This document shows, in pieces, positions 36,049-47,654 of a stretch of DNA of 64,000 nucleotides (positions are counted from its first letter, which is position 1; the number at the start of each line of letters is the position of its first letter). The DNA lies in the NCBI GenBank assembly GCA_033961575.1, contig CM066728.1:29698352-29762351 (forward strand). Direction: 5' to 3'. Position numbers and translations under genes: made by a program. A model generated the notes under the pieces. The model was not told the origin of the DNA. It did not search any database and saw nothing but the letters and a program-made list of their open reading frames with translations. This DNA comes from Aselliscus stoliczkanus. Its lineage: Eukaryota > Chordata > Mammalia > Chiroptera > Hipposideridae.

Positions 36049-37128
36049 TCACCAGGATAGCCCTGGCTGGATCACGCAGGCACACAGCTCACCGCCCAAC
36101 ACTTCCAGGAAAACTCTCCGTCTCAGCCTGTCCCAATCAGCCGCTCGCTGATCAGGCCGAGCAGCCCGACAACCAATCACCAGCCTGGCAACTCTGCAAG
36201 CGCAGTGCGGAGAGCCAGGACCTGAGGCGGCTGGCTCACTCTCGCATCTCGGTGAGCAGCCTGTTGGAGCCGGAGCACGCCCACCAGGCGTTGCCCTGGC
36301 AATGCAGCACAGGCCATGCAGAGGGTGGGGATCCTGGGCAGCTCGTGCACTGCCGTGTCTCTTTGAGCAGCCTGTTGGAGCCGGAGGGCACCCGCCCAGC
36401 GTGTCCCTGGCAACGCAGTATAAGCCAGTCGGAGGGTGGGGATCTAAGGCCGCATGCGCACGCACGCACACACGCACTTCTGCGCCAATTCCACCAGACC
36501 AATGAGGTCTCGGACCTGATCCTCCGTGGGAGGGCCCAAGCCCGACAAAATGGTGCCCTCCCTACACCACTCGTGTGCAGGCTCCACACCAGGGGAACAA
36601 CAGTCCAAAAACCTCCAGCCTTGCACCAAAGGTGCTCAGTTCAATCCGTCCCTGCAGGCTCCTGGGCCCAGCTCACACAGCCACTCCCTCCACCAGCAAC
36701 CAGGTAAGTGCTCACTGGCGAGCAAGCCCGTGTGCCGGCCCCACTGATTCTCAGGCCGCTCTTAGCCTCACCAAGCTGAGCAAAGAGAGTCCTCACTAAT
36801 TTACTGCCAGCTATCTTGGAACTTCTCTTCCCGGCAAAGGAGCTCTGGGCTGGTGAGCTTGGTGTGCGGCCGGAGGGTCTCTCTTCCAACCAGAGAAGCT
36901 TCCCTCAGCTGGGGCTTCCCTCACGGGGCTCACCCTCTCTCGTCTCCGCCCGTCCTACCAGACCCGACGTGGCCTCCTCTTAAAGTTCTTCGTTTAGTGG
37001 TTCTGTTCATCTAGTGTTCCAGGGGCCTCCAGGGTTGAATGCTGTATAATTTGTTTGTAATTTTGGTGGGATCCTGGGAGGTAGTTAGCACAGCGTCTGT
37101 CTATTCCGCCATTTTACCGGAAGTCCTC
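36049..37128 (-). promoter_or_regulatory. L1 5' UTR / internal promoter, copy 1
   Basis: GC-rich with many CpGs and a direct tandem unit of about 111 bp starting at GAGCAGCCTGTTGGAGCCGG (36254 and 36365). By analogy with other L1s this region should hold the internal RNA polymerase II promoter. The open frames in it are repeat-driven and not genes. Confidence 0.65.
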
Positions 37129-39240
37129 CACATTTTCAGTTTTAATAGACATTTTTCAATTGACTTGCAAAGGGGAAGTGTGTGAGTTTCTATTTCTCTA
37201 TGATCTAAGCTGAATCCTGCAATGATCAGACTTTAAAATCTTGCTCACTTTCTGAATAACAAATTATATCACATGGCTTTAGTTTGAATTTTCCTGATTA
37301 TTATTAAGAGAACATATCTATCTTACTGACATCAATTGACATTATTTTTTATTATTATCAGCTTTCACTATGGCTATTTGTTTTTTTCCCCCTCATGATG
37401 ATGATATATATATATATATAGATGATATATATATATATATATATATGTATGTATATATATTCTGCATATTGTCCTAAATTTCCCAGATGTAGAAAATGAA
37501 ACAGTGTGGTTTTAATTACTATGCCTAAAGTTACATGAGTAACAATTTCTGAGGCATTGATTATAACCAAGTGTTTCTGCATATAAGGCTTTACCATAAC
37601 AAAGTTTATCTCATTGAATAGCTCTTTTTAAAACAAGTTCAGCTTAATTTATTTTACACACGATCAATACGATTACATCACAGTGTGATGATCTCACTTT
37701 CTTTTCTCTGCTGAGCTTTTTCTATAACTGTCATGCTTTTTATGTTATACTTATGCCAACAAACCATGTGTTATCTGATTGCCTGTACTGCACTATCAAA
37801 ACACTTTATATAAGCCTGCCCAGAATTTGAATGCAAAGTTTTCATTAGCAAATATTTTACCAGGGCTAAATTATTCAGATGCTTATGAAGTAAAAAGAAG
37901 GGGTTACACTAATAAAAGGAATATAAACATGGTAATTCAAATAACCAATGGTATGCTCTTGAAGATAGAAACTTTTTTCAAAACCATCAGATGACATTTT
38001 ATTCAAGTTTCTCATTCAGTTTTCCCACCATCCCTTGTTTGTTAGTGCAGCCATGAAGCTACTACCTTGGCTTAATATAGTTTTTCATTTGTGATGCTGT
38101 ATGTCTGAGAGCAGTTGCGAGACTTTCATACCTTCACCAAGTCATATTGGATTAGTCACTTCATCTTAACTTGATCACCTGAGAAGACCCTCTTTCCAAA
38201 TAAAGTCAATTCACAAGTACTGGATTAGGATGTCAGCATCTTTTTTGTAGTACACACAGTCCAACCCATAGCAAGCAATTTACTGACCTAATGTTTAATT
38301 TTGCCGTATGTTATAAAGTCCTTACTATGTTCTAGTTCCTATATCCATTGACTTTGTCAATAAGAATCTGTTTTTCTTTTCTAATATTTTCTTTCTAGAA
38401 TTCTCATCAGTGAGTTTGTTGAAAGACAATTCTCCATTTTAACCTTTCTATTTTTCTCAATCAGTTTCTTTTGATGGATAATACTCTTGCTTTTTTAAAA
38501 TTGCATTTCATTTTCATAAAGTTTTGATGTCTCACATCAGAAGCTGCCTCTTGACCTTGGCATTTTGTTTTGTTTTTCATCTCAAGACTCACAGCCCTTA
38601 CTTAAGCTTGATACTGATCTAAACACAGAAAAAGCACTAAAATGGAGGAAAACATTTAGGGTTTTGTATAAAGAAGAGGAATCCCTTCGGAGTTGTTAAG
38701 CACCTCATTAATACTTTCTATGCAAAATGTCTTACCATTCTAACTCACTTTTCCTTTACTGCCACACTGTAAATTTGATCCCCATTTTCCAGGTGAAGGA
38801 AATGAAGTTGGAGGCACTGTGTGACTTGCACTAGTCACATAAATGGTAGGGGGATGATTTGTCTCACTCTAGGGAGCACGCTCTGCAAAATAAATTTGCA
38901 CACTCTAAAAAATATTTACTGACATTGGAAATACACATTTAAAGTGTTGGCAGCATGAAATTATGGCAGAAAAAAAAATGGAAGGATGATGGTCTTCCTT
39001 TTGAAGTTCTATGGCGATCGCTGAATGGAGAGAAAGCCTGTTTGGTTGAAGAGGGCATTGGAAACAAATGGCAGAGATTGTGAGGCCACAGGGAGTAGGT
39101 AGGGGCAAGTCTAGCTTCCGTACTCAGAGGAGGAAGGAAGAGCCACGGCTGTCCATACAGTGACTGAGTGTGAGAAACTCGAAAGCACAAAAATGTTTAG
39201 AGCCTGAAGCTGTGTCACCCACATTTGCTATGAAAGGTGT
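37129..39240. other. No gene recognised
   Basis: Apart from the AT-rich tract at 37388-37458, this is unclassified. A weak ancient-repeat trace (CCCCATTTTCCAGGTGAAGG and GTGTGACTTGCACTAGTCAC at 38780-38845) looks like MIR or a similar element. Confidence 0.4.
37388..37458. repeat. (AT)n-rich microsatellite
   Basis: Two runs of AT dinucleotides separated by GATGAT and TGTATGTA interruptions. Confidence 0.9.
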
Positions 39241-40679
39241 TAGCGTGTTTTACATCCTCATCTACTGGATCTGGCACAGCACTATTGGATAGCTGTCTGG
39301 AAGCCAATTTCCTTGATGGGGCAACAAGGCTGTGGAGGGTCTGTCCCTGAGGATATGGCTTTCCTGGTCACTTCACTGTGTGGATGCCAGCCTGGCACAG
39401 GCAAAGGGAGAGTGCCCTGCAAACCTGTGGAGTGGAGACTTGCACCTGTTTGGGATATTCACCAATCCACATGGCCAGGGACACAAGTGCAAAGACGGAT
39501 CCCACTCCTGGAATGATCATGAACCTCACCACCCTCACAAAGGCAGCAGCAATTATGATGCCCCTGGGTCATCTGCATCTGGACGTCCAGTACTGTGTCC
39601 CTGGTGTGAGCATCGCAGAAAGTGTAGCTGCATGTATCTGGGACAGTTCAAAAATTTCTCCTTGTGACGGTTCATTATAAAGTGCATGAAACTGAAAACA
39701 GTGTAACCTGTTGAGGGGAACAGCACTTAAGTGTTAACACTGTAGACCGATTATGCTTTTTTAGTCTTATTTGGAAAAGATCTTTACTCTTAGAGTATTA
39801 AGGAGTCCTCACACAGCAGGTGGTGTGAGAGGACATACAGGTCTCTCCCTTGAAATTGCAACATTTTGGATAGCTTTCATTCAACAAAGGATTCCCTCCT
39901 CAACACACAAATATGTCTGAGGAACCTGTGCACTGACACATCTAACGGTGGGCATATAAGAGTGATGGGTAGAGACAAGAGCCACAGATGACGGCCAGCC
40001 CTCACTGAAGCTCCGGCAGATGGGACAGCAGTTAAGGGTTTGGGTGCAGCCCTCACCGTGCACACCAGACTGGAAGGAGAGAGGTGACAATTGGGCCTGG
40101 GTGGCTAGTCCAAACTGAGACTGAGCCAAGAAGTGGTGCAAAGGATGGCAGTGTTCCGCACACTGCCATCACTGGACAAAGAAGCCTGCAGATGTAGAAA
40201 GCCACCCTTCCTCCCCATCATCCTGTGGTCTGCCACGTGGTAAAATCCTCACTCAGAACCTTGCAAAAAAGCAGAACTAACTCTCCAGTCTAAGTGGTCT
40301 GTATAAATTGCGGCTGAATGTACTGGAAAAAAAAGAGCCTCAGATGTGTTCAGATGTGTGCACCTGTTCTATCTCACCCACCCCTCCATCATCCATTGTG
40401 GCAGTGCCTGGTAGAGGCAGCTAGGACACCTCAGACAGAATGACACAGCTGGCAGCTTCTGGCTGCAGGAGGGCAGCTCTAGGAACATACAGGCCAGGAG
40501 ACTGATAGCCTGCTACATACCACCATGGACGTGGTGCCCCGAGGCCACCGGGGTATTAAGAGGTGCCCACCTTCTTGGGGAACACAGGGTGTTTTTCATG
40601 TCTGAGGTGACAATGCCCCTCAGAAATCCTTGAGGGCCCAGTAGCATAGCTAACAGAGAGCAAAATCTTGTGCTTTTAG
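39241..40679. other. Unclassified GC-richer segment upstream of HAL1
   Basis: Moderately GC-rich with overlapping open frames at 39313-39680 in three phases. None matches a family I know, and overlapping phases argue against coding. It lies just upstream of a plus-strand HAL1/L1 relic, so it could be that element's 5' UTR; that is inference. Confidence 0.35.
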
Positions 40680-40828
40680 GGCCGGACTAGTGGCTCAGTT
40701 GGTTAAGAGCTCGCTCAGGAGTGCGAGCTGAGCATCAGCAGTTCGATGCCCAGCCCGAGCTGAGCTGCCACGAGGTGGAAGGATGCCTCAGCTAAAACAA
40801 ACAAACAAACAAACAAACAAGCAAACAA
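40680..40828 (+). mobile_element. tRNA-derived SINE, (CAAA)n tail type
   Basis: Head GGGCCGGACTAGTGGCTCAG, then TTGGTTAAGAGCTCGCTCAG, B-box-like GTTCGATGCCC, GAGCTGCCACGAGG, and a CAAA tail. The duplication CTTGTGCTT is at 40667-40675 and 40829-40837. The sequence after the head differs from the GAGGGCCAGTGACACTG type, marking a second subfamily also present at 58985 and 61580. Confidence 0.88.
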
Positions 40829-41707
40829 CTTGTGCTTCAGCACAAGCCCTTGGCAAACAAATGATACATCCCTAATTATCAACTAGTTGAACAACTAGCA
40901 AAATATGTTTTATTTTTTTTTTTAAAAAAAGATGATTTCATTCAATCAAATGTCAATGCAGAGAAATAATCCATCAAGCACACAGTGACGAACTAAGGCA
41001 ACAAGGGAGCTGAGGAAGAAAACGAAAAATCTCGAAAAACATACCTGGACATAGAAGACCATAATTTAAATGACAGAGCATCCAAGTATGCAGTTCTGAA
41101 AAGTTTCAAGGAGATACCAGAACACTCATAAAGTCAGTTCAACAAGCTCAACAATAAAATCAGTGAACAAAACGAGTACTTTATCAAAGATATTGGAACT
41201 ATACAAAAAAAAACAACACAAATTCTGGAGCCGTGGAGCTCAATAAATGAGATAAAGAATGAACTAGGAATGGGCTCAGGAAATAGAACAGACCACATGG
41301 AAGACAGAACTAGTGATACTGCAGATGTAAATCCATAAATACCTCAGGGAGAAGAACAGAGAGAATCGCGAGGAAAACAATGAATTAAAGAGCTGTACAA
41401 GAACTATCTGATTCCAACAGGCAAGAACTTCCAAAACCTATGGGAAGAATGGGACACTCAAATTCAAGAGGCGAACAGAAAAGCGAATTTTCTTAATCCA
41501 AAAAGGCCTTCTCCAAGACACATTACATTAAACCTGTCAAAAGTTAACAACAAAGAAACTATTATTAAAGCAGCCAGAGAAAAGTACATGGCAACCTATA
41601 AGAAAACCCTCATTGGATTATCACTAAGCTTTTCTTTTTCTTTTTCTTTCTTTCTTTCTTTTTTTTTTTAGCAGCAATGGTGCAATTAGGAGAAACTAGA
41701 ATCAAAT

Positions 41708-41812
41708 TTTTTTTTTTGAGGGCAGTGTCACTAGCCCTCATATGCGGGACCCGAACCGGGGCCGCTGGCTTCCCAAACCAGCGCTTAACCACTGCGCCAC
41801 TCGGCCAGCCCT
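41708..41812 (-). mobile_element. Short tRNA-derived SINE in HAL1
   Basis: Reverse copy: T tract, GAGGGCAGTGTCACTAGCCC, ending with the head complement CACTCGGCCAGCCC. The adjacent 41625-41670 is an extra pyrimidine-rich CTTT tract. Confidence 0.88.
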
Positions 41813-42811
41813 CAAATATTTAAAATAGTCAAAGCGAGAAACCACAAGACAAGGAAAATACATTGAGCAAAATTATCCTTTCTGTATGACAGAGAAATAA
41901 AGACTTAGCCAAACAGAAGCTGAAAGAATAAGAATTTACAGCTTCTTACACAAGACCCGCATTTCAAGAAATCCTGAAAAGTGCTCTTCTACCTCAAACA
42001 AAAACACAAAAATATATAAAACTGAGTAACATACAGAGACAGACAGAAACAGGAAACCAACTCTTGTTCAGAATAGGGTATTAAACACTTGAATATAACA
42101 TAAAGGTTGAAACAGGTAGAAACCTTTAAAAACAAAGTACTAGCTATTGCACTTACAAAATAACTACAGCATAAAAAGGGAAAATTTGTAACAACAATTC
42201 ATAAAAAGGGAGTAGGGAAAGGACTGAACTTGCACATGTGAATGGAAATAGATGCAATGAGAAGAAAAAGCACTATTATACAATTTTCTATGTTGCACAA
42301 ACCTATTAGTAACAACAAAACAAAAATCTAGAACTGAGACATATAACATATCAAAAGGGAAAACTGAGAGACAAAAAACAGAATACCACCCAACTAAAAT
42401 AACAGACAGAAACACAAGAAAAGAAACACTGAAGACTCAGAGATACCAAAAAATAAAAGATAAAATGGCTATAGTAAACCCTCATATATCAATAATCTCC
42501 CTAAATGTAAATGGAATGTACTTACTAATTGAAAGGCAGAGAGTAATGGGATGGGCTAAAAAATAAAATCCTACTATATGCTGCCTTTAGGAGACAATCT
42601 CAGTTGCAAAGACAAACATAGACTCAAAGTGAAGAGGTGGAAGACACTATACCAAGCAAATGGCTTCTAGAGAAATGTGGGCATAGTCGTACTTACCTCT
42701 GACCAAATAGATTTCAAGATAAAACAGGTAACAAGACACAAATATGGACACTTTATAATGATACAGGGGAAAACCCATCAAGACAACATAACAATTATTA
42801 AGATATATGCA

Positions 42812-42918
42812 GGGACAGCCGAGTGGCCCGGTGGTTAAGTGCTGGCTTTAGAAGCCTGCGGCCCCGCTTGGGTCCCACATATGAAGGTCAGTGACACTGC
42901 CCTCAAAAAAAAAAAAAA
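42812..42918 (+). mobile_element. Short tRNA-derived SINE in HAL1
   Basis: Head GGGACAGCCGAGTGGCCCGG, then GGTTAAGTGCTGGC, B-box-like TTGGGTCCC, GTCAGTGACACTGCCC and poly-A. A clean 12-bp duplication, AAGATATATGCA, flanks it at 42800-42811 and 42919-42930. Confidence 0.92.
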
Positions 42919-42991
42919 AAGATATATGCAACTTATCTGAGAACACCAAAATACATAGAGCAACTGCTAACAGAACTAAGGGGAGAAATAT

Positions 42992-42995
<4 letters not shown>

Positions 42996-43076
<81 letters not shown>

Positions 43077-43105
43077 GTCTCTCTCTCTCTCTCTGTCTCT
43101 CTCTC

Positions 43106-43186
<81 letters not shown>
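42996..43186. repeat. Compound (CT)n(AT)n microsatellite
   Basis: About 145 bp of CT repeats with GTCT interruptions, then 46 bp of AT repeats. Open frames through it are artefacts of the repeat. Confidence 0.97.
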
Positions 43187-43521
<335 letters not shown>

Positions 43522-43529
43522 AGAAAGAA

Positions 43530-43985
43530 AATATTTGCCAAATAATGGCTGAAACTTATCAAATTGGATAGAAAATTTCAATTACAAATTCAAAGTTTGC
43601 CTCCACTAAAATAGAAACAAAGAGATCCACTCTTAGACACATCATAGTCAAACTGTGAAAAAACAAATGAAAATCTTGAAAGTATCAAGAGAACAATACC
43701 TCTTCATATACAAGCAGATGATAATGATATTAACCACTGACTTCCAGTCAGAAACAATGGAGAGAAGGCTGTAGGGGGAGATATTCAAAGAAGTGAAAGA
43801 AAACTTTTGTCAACCGAGTTTACCATTTCTAGAAAATTTCTCTCTCAAAAGTGAGGACAAAACAAATTTATTCCCAGGTAAACAAAGACAGATGAATTCA
43901 CTGCTCCAAGTGCTACTTACAACAATTAATGAAGAATGTCTTTTGACCTGAAGGAAATGCTTGACTCTTAGATTGGAAAATGTTG
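43530..43985 (+). mobile_element. Old L1/HAL1 ORF1 C-terminal fragment
   Basis: Translation by eye gives, in a broken frame, an ORF1-like C-terminus (FSLKSEDKTNLFPGKQRQ at about 43835-43890). It may be the continuation of the HAL1 relic split by the microsatellite/MITE block, or a separate fragment. Confidence 0.5.
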
Positions 43986-44733
43986 GAATCATTTGTTTCA
44001 GGCTGTGTGTGGTGTGTGTGTGTGTACAGAATTTTCCAAGCTTTTGAGCAGTTTAACCTTTTACTGAATTCAGATGCAAAAATGCTAGAAACTCATGAAA
44101 AATATACATTGAAGCTTTAATTGTTTCAATTTGTTTATAGTAATTTAGCTTTGTAATTTTGGAGGAATTATTAATTCAGGTTTTAAGTCCTCCTAGCAGA
44201 AGACAGTGAATATTAATTAAAATAAAAATCTTTCAATGATTTCAAAATTCACACAGCTAAATACGTATAAGAGTATTTTAAGTTCGATGTGTGGGTTTTG
44301 CTAAACAAAACCATATTACATAGACAGCGATGCAGGTAGAAGGCATCCTGAGAGTAAAAATCCCAGGGAATTAACCAAAATTCCAGGGACAACTCCAGAT
44401 TTAGAAAGCTATGAAATTGATGGAGCTCATGTAGAGATCTCAAAGGAACCAGGTGTTGTCTGTCCAGGTAGAATGAAGACAAAATTGACTAACGTGTATC
44501 TCTAACAGGGTGGGAGGGTGATATTGGCAGGCTCAGGGAGAGGTAAAGGGAACTGAGGGGCTGGATGGCTGGGGAGGGCCTGTGATGCAGCCTCCTTCTC
44601 TTCTTGTCCCCCTCTCCACTCTCAGGAGCCCTTTGTGACCAGACCAGCTCTGTGATGTGGGCCTGTGCCTCTAGTACCCCAGTGTCTGCCAGTGCTTGCT
44701 CAGTTGCCTGAGGGCAGCAGTGTGATTCAGACG
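43986..44733. other. Upstream region of the SPATA31 locus
   Basis: Contains a short TG tract near 44005-44025 and otherwise unclassified DNA. No CpG island or obvious TATA box was found before the SPATA31 start. Confidence 0.4.
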
Positions 44734-44916
44734 ATGGAGAACCCATTCCTTTGTTTGAAAAGCGTTATTGATATGTACCTGTGCTGCACTTTCAATCCCT
44801 GGGTGATTGATACCATCTTCGCCATCCTATTTGGAGCGGGGTTGTACCTCTTATTCCTTATCCTCTTCAACAGCAATCCAACCTCACCACCATCTACGAA
44901 CCACAGAAACATCAGG
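44734..44916 (+). pseudogene. SPATA31: SPATA31-like exon 1
   Basis: The ATG at 44734 starts 61 codons, MENPFLCLKS onward. NPWVIDTIFAILFGAG is followed by LYLLFLILF, a single hydrophobic span at about residues 23-45 as in SPATA31 N-termini. The exon ends phase 0 at AGG/GTAAGG. The in-frame upstream ATG at 44665 is not favoured, since the MEN start is the family pattern. The exon is undamaged. Confidence 0.88.
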
Positions 44917-45669
44917 GTAAGGACCCCTTGGCCCAAACCTAACAGACATTACCTGTTTTCCTATTTTATTTCCATTTTCTCTAAATCACGTAGAGAAACT
45001 CCTGAGATGGGCATTCTCAGGAAAGAATATAGACAATCATCCTTGTAGGAACAAGCCAGGCCGGGCAGGGATTAGAGCGGGCATGGGGATTTCTCTCTGA
45101 ACAACTCAGACCAGGAATCCAGGTGTGTGGTGCACGGCACCAGAGCACAGTCCCACAGGCAGGGACCCATGGTGGAGGTCTGGATACTGATTTGGATCTC
45201 TGTGGGGGGACAGGCCCCTGCGCACTGGTTCTCAGGCTACCCGCCCGTGGCAGGTGACACGGGTGAGCCTCTCGTCCTGTGTCAGGGCTGAACCCGGGGC
45301 AGTGGGAGACCCTGTGGGCCTCTGAGCAGAGGCTGCAGTGGGGTTCTGGTGTCAGGCAGCAGAGTCCTACCTGACAGAGCTCCCCTGGGCCTGAAGGTGT
45401 GAGAACGTCTGCGTTTCTGAAGCACAGGGAAAGTGATGCAGAAAGTCATGGCAGGTCTCATGTAGAAAATCCTTTTTCATGTTTTTCAAAGAAGAAAAAC
45501 CAGAGATATATTTACCCACATGGCAAATAAAAGGGTGGAAACTGCAGTGCCCTGTTCGTTAAGTGTAGAAGTCCTTCTGCTCATAAACACCGAACGTATG
45601 GCTGAAGCTTGTCTAGAGAGAGGGCAGTGAGGATGGGGCCCCAGCCCATCATATTTTGTTGTCTCTCAG

Positions 45670-45721
45670 TATCCCGTAGAGCTGAGGAGGGGGAGCAGGA
45701 AGAGAAGCAGCGATTTGAAAG
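45670..45721 (+). pseudogene. SPATA31: SPATA31-like exon 2
   Basis: A short 52-bp exon between TCTCTCAG and GTGAGC. It encodes the basic segment YPVELRRGSRKRSSDLK, comparable with the Arg-rich second exon of SPATA31. It ends in phase 1, matching the next exon. Confidence 0.8.
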
Positions 45722-46298
45722 GTGAGCTTCTGCCCATCAGCCCTGTACCCCAGAAATGGCCCCCACCTGTCCTGTCTCTGAAGGCTCAGTTCCAGGGCTC
45801 CAAGATGCCAGTGTCAGAGCCGTCTCTTAGGAAACAGCGCCCTCAGGGAGGTTCCTGGGAAGGAGATCATAACCCGGATCCTTCCCCATCCCATGCTCAG
45901 AATGAAGCCTTGAGTGCCGGGAAATGGATGGTGTCCTCTGGCGGTTTTGTGGCTCTCGGGGGCCAATAATGTCACTTGGCGAGGTGGGGCCTCTAGGTTC
46001 AACTGTGGGCATGTTGTGTCCTGCTCTCAGATTCTTCTGTAAGGCGCCCTGTGCCTTTCCTCCCACACAGGGCAGTAGTGAGGGCATCAGGTGTAATAGA
46101 TGTGGAAGTTCTTCATAAATGACTAAGTTCTACCCGTCAGGAGCCTTGCCATCACTGTCAGGGATCACGTGTCCTAGGACCCTGATGCTCGGCTCCAGAG
46201 TCCACTGTCCCAGGCGTGTCCCCTAAATTGCCATTGCACTCAGCCTCTAAGAACTCTGGGCCCTACCTTCACTACGTGACTAGTCTCTTGATTTCCAG

Positions 46299-46359
46299 TG
46301 TTAAAAGCATTCCTGAATGAACTACATGAGGCTGAGCGCCTGATTTTGCTTCTGCGAAG
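46299..46359 (+). pseudogene. SPATA31: SPATA31-like exon 3
   Basis: A 61-bp exon between ATTTCCAG and GTAAAG. With the carried base it encodes VLKAFLNELHEAERLILLLR, a leucine/glutamate helix that matches the third exon of the family. It leaves two bases that join C at 46669 to make a serine codon. Confidence 0.8.
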
Positions 46360-46668
46360 GTAAAGTATCTTCCGCTTCTCTCCTGGGTCCTCACCCACCG
46401 GAGCCTATGAGGTGGCCCGTTGCAGGTCACCTCGGACTGGTCCGGGGTGGAGGGAATCCTGGGGACAGGGTACGGCTCCAGCTAGCTTTGGGATGAGAAA
46501 GAGCAGGAGCGCTGTGACGTCAGTGTGGGGGTCCTGGAGGACACTGGGCCCCAGATGCCCACCCCCACCAGGCCTACCTAGGCTTCCCCCCTGCCCAGCC
46601 TTCCCGCCCTCCCAGGCCTCCTGGCCCCATCTGCTCCTGGCTGCAGCCTGTGCCCCTATCTCCTACAG

Positions 46669-47653
46669 CCACCTGGGCAGACACGGGAACAAGGGCGGCT
46701 TCCAGCAGAGCTCACGTCAAGACCTCCCTCAGGAGGTATGCAAAGCAGCTCCTGAGAGAGCCCGCAGGCCCTGTTGGCAGCCTGTGGAAGAAGATACTCT
46801 CTGCACGTCCATGTCATCTTCCCCAGCTCCTCCTCCTGACCACCCAATACCTGTGGCCTCCGTCCTGTCACCAGGCCGGATGACTTACTCAGTTTCTATT
46901 CATTCCCTCACATCCTTGAGTGCCCTTCAGCCGCCAGAGCATTTCCTTACCCTGGACCATCTTTCACCACGGCCACGTGCACATTCCCCTTCCACCTCAT
47001 GCACCCCTGATTCAGAAGTTCACCCTCCAACTCCGACAGCCTCCTCTGACCCCCAGTCAGCAGGCTGCATTCCGATTTTTCCTCGATGTGACTCCACGGC
47101 AGTGCCAGTGGCCACCATCTCGCAGAGCTCATCTCCACCCACCCCTTGGTCGGCTTCTCCCAGCCCAGCCATCTCAAGCCTTGGGGACTCAAGCTGTTGC
47201 ACTTCAGCCCTGTCCTGGTGGCAGCTGGCTGGCAGAGCCCAGAGCCTCCCTACTTCAACACACTTCAAGGGCCAGCAAGAGCACATGTCCCACCACCCAC
47301 CAGAAGCCTCGTTTTGGGGAGTCCCTACACACATACAGGTAGAGACTGGTACTCCCACATTTCTGACCACTGCTGTCCAGAAGACACTGGAGGCATGGAT
47401 CACCAAGAGAGCAGAACTAAAGAATGGGAAGGAGAGAAACAAAAAGGAGAGGTCAGACTACCCCCTGAATTCTTTGGAGAACACGAAAAAGTCTCCGGGT
47501 GATGAGGACCTCGGAAGTCTCCACCCCTTCTGGAGAACGACAGACACACCAGAGCAGCCGCTCAGTCCTGAAAGGCCCCTGCTTGCTGAGACATCGGGGG
47601 ACCCTTCCCAGAAATGCAGCCAGCTCTTCTGTGGTCTCCCATTTCCGCACAGC
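46669..47653 (+). pseudogene. SPATA31: SPATA31-like exon 4, first frame segment
   Basis: Begins after CTCCTACAG with HLGRHGNKGGFQQ, then QEVCKAAPERARRP, a Pro/Ser-rich stretch, the family motif ALSWWQLAGRAQ, HHPPEASFWGVPT, LNSLENTKKSPGDEDLGS and SQLFCGLPFPHS. Without a correction the frame ends at 47710. The match moves to the frame one base earlier at about 47654, consistent with a one-base deletion. Confidence 0.85.
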
Positions 47654-47654
47654 A

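Larger units (their letters stand above)
33743..37128 (-). mobile_element. Internally deleted L1 (half-LINE), copy 1
   Basis: Full 5' end: the minus strand starts near 37128 with GGACTTCCGGTAAAATGGCG, the usual opening of mammalian L1. In element order it has a GC-rich 5' UTR with a roughly 111-bp tandem unit (starts at 36254 and 36365), ORF1, a shortened piece of ORF2 endonuclease, a breakpoint at about 34475, a partial and then a full 3' UTR copy, and an A-rich end near 33743. All of the reverse transcriptase is missing. Copy 2 at 55605-58958 has the same layout and breakpoint. Confidence 0.88.
40930..42990 (+). mobile_element. HAL1-type (half-L1) relic
   Basis: The plus strand contains decayed ORF1-like sequence: text encoding GKNFQNLWEEWDTQIQEANR and RPSPRHITLNLSKVNNKE around 41420-41560, and CISRILKSALLPQTKTQ near 41960-42010. 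It passes directly into a short endonuclease-like stretch (SIISLNVNGM near 42490-42520 and QANGF near 42650). This ORF1-rich, reverse-transcriptase-poor layout is that of HAL1. Two short SINEs interrupt it. It is much older than the two 3.4-kb half-LINEs. Confidence 0.65.

Noticed and set aside
36049..36889. Several overlapping open frames (up to 151 codons) in GC-rich DNA
   Set aside because: They lie in the L1 5' UTR and recur in copy 2 at 57995-58885. Their length comes from GC-rich tandem units, not coding selection.
39313..39680. Three overlapping frames that might be a small gene
   Set aside because: Different phases overlap equally, no family match, and no promoter or splice evidence.
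47020..47442. 140-codon antisense frame in the SPATA31 exon
   Set aside because: Shadow of the sense frame; no splice or family support.
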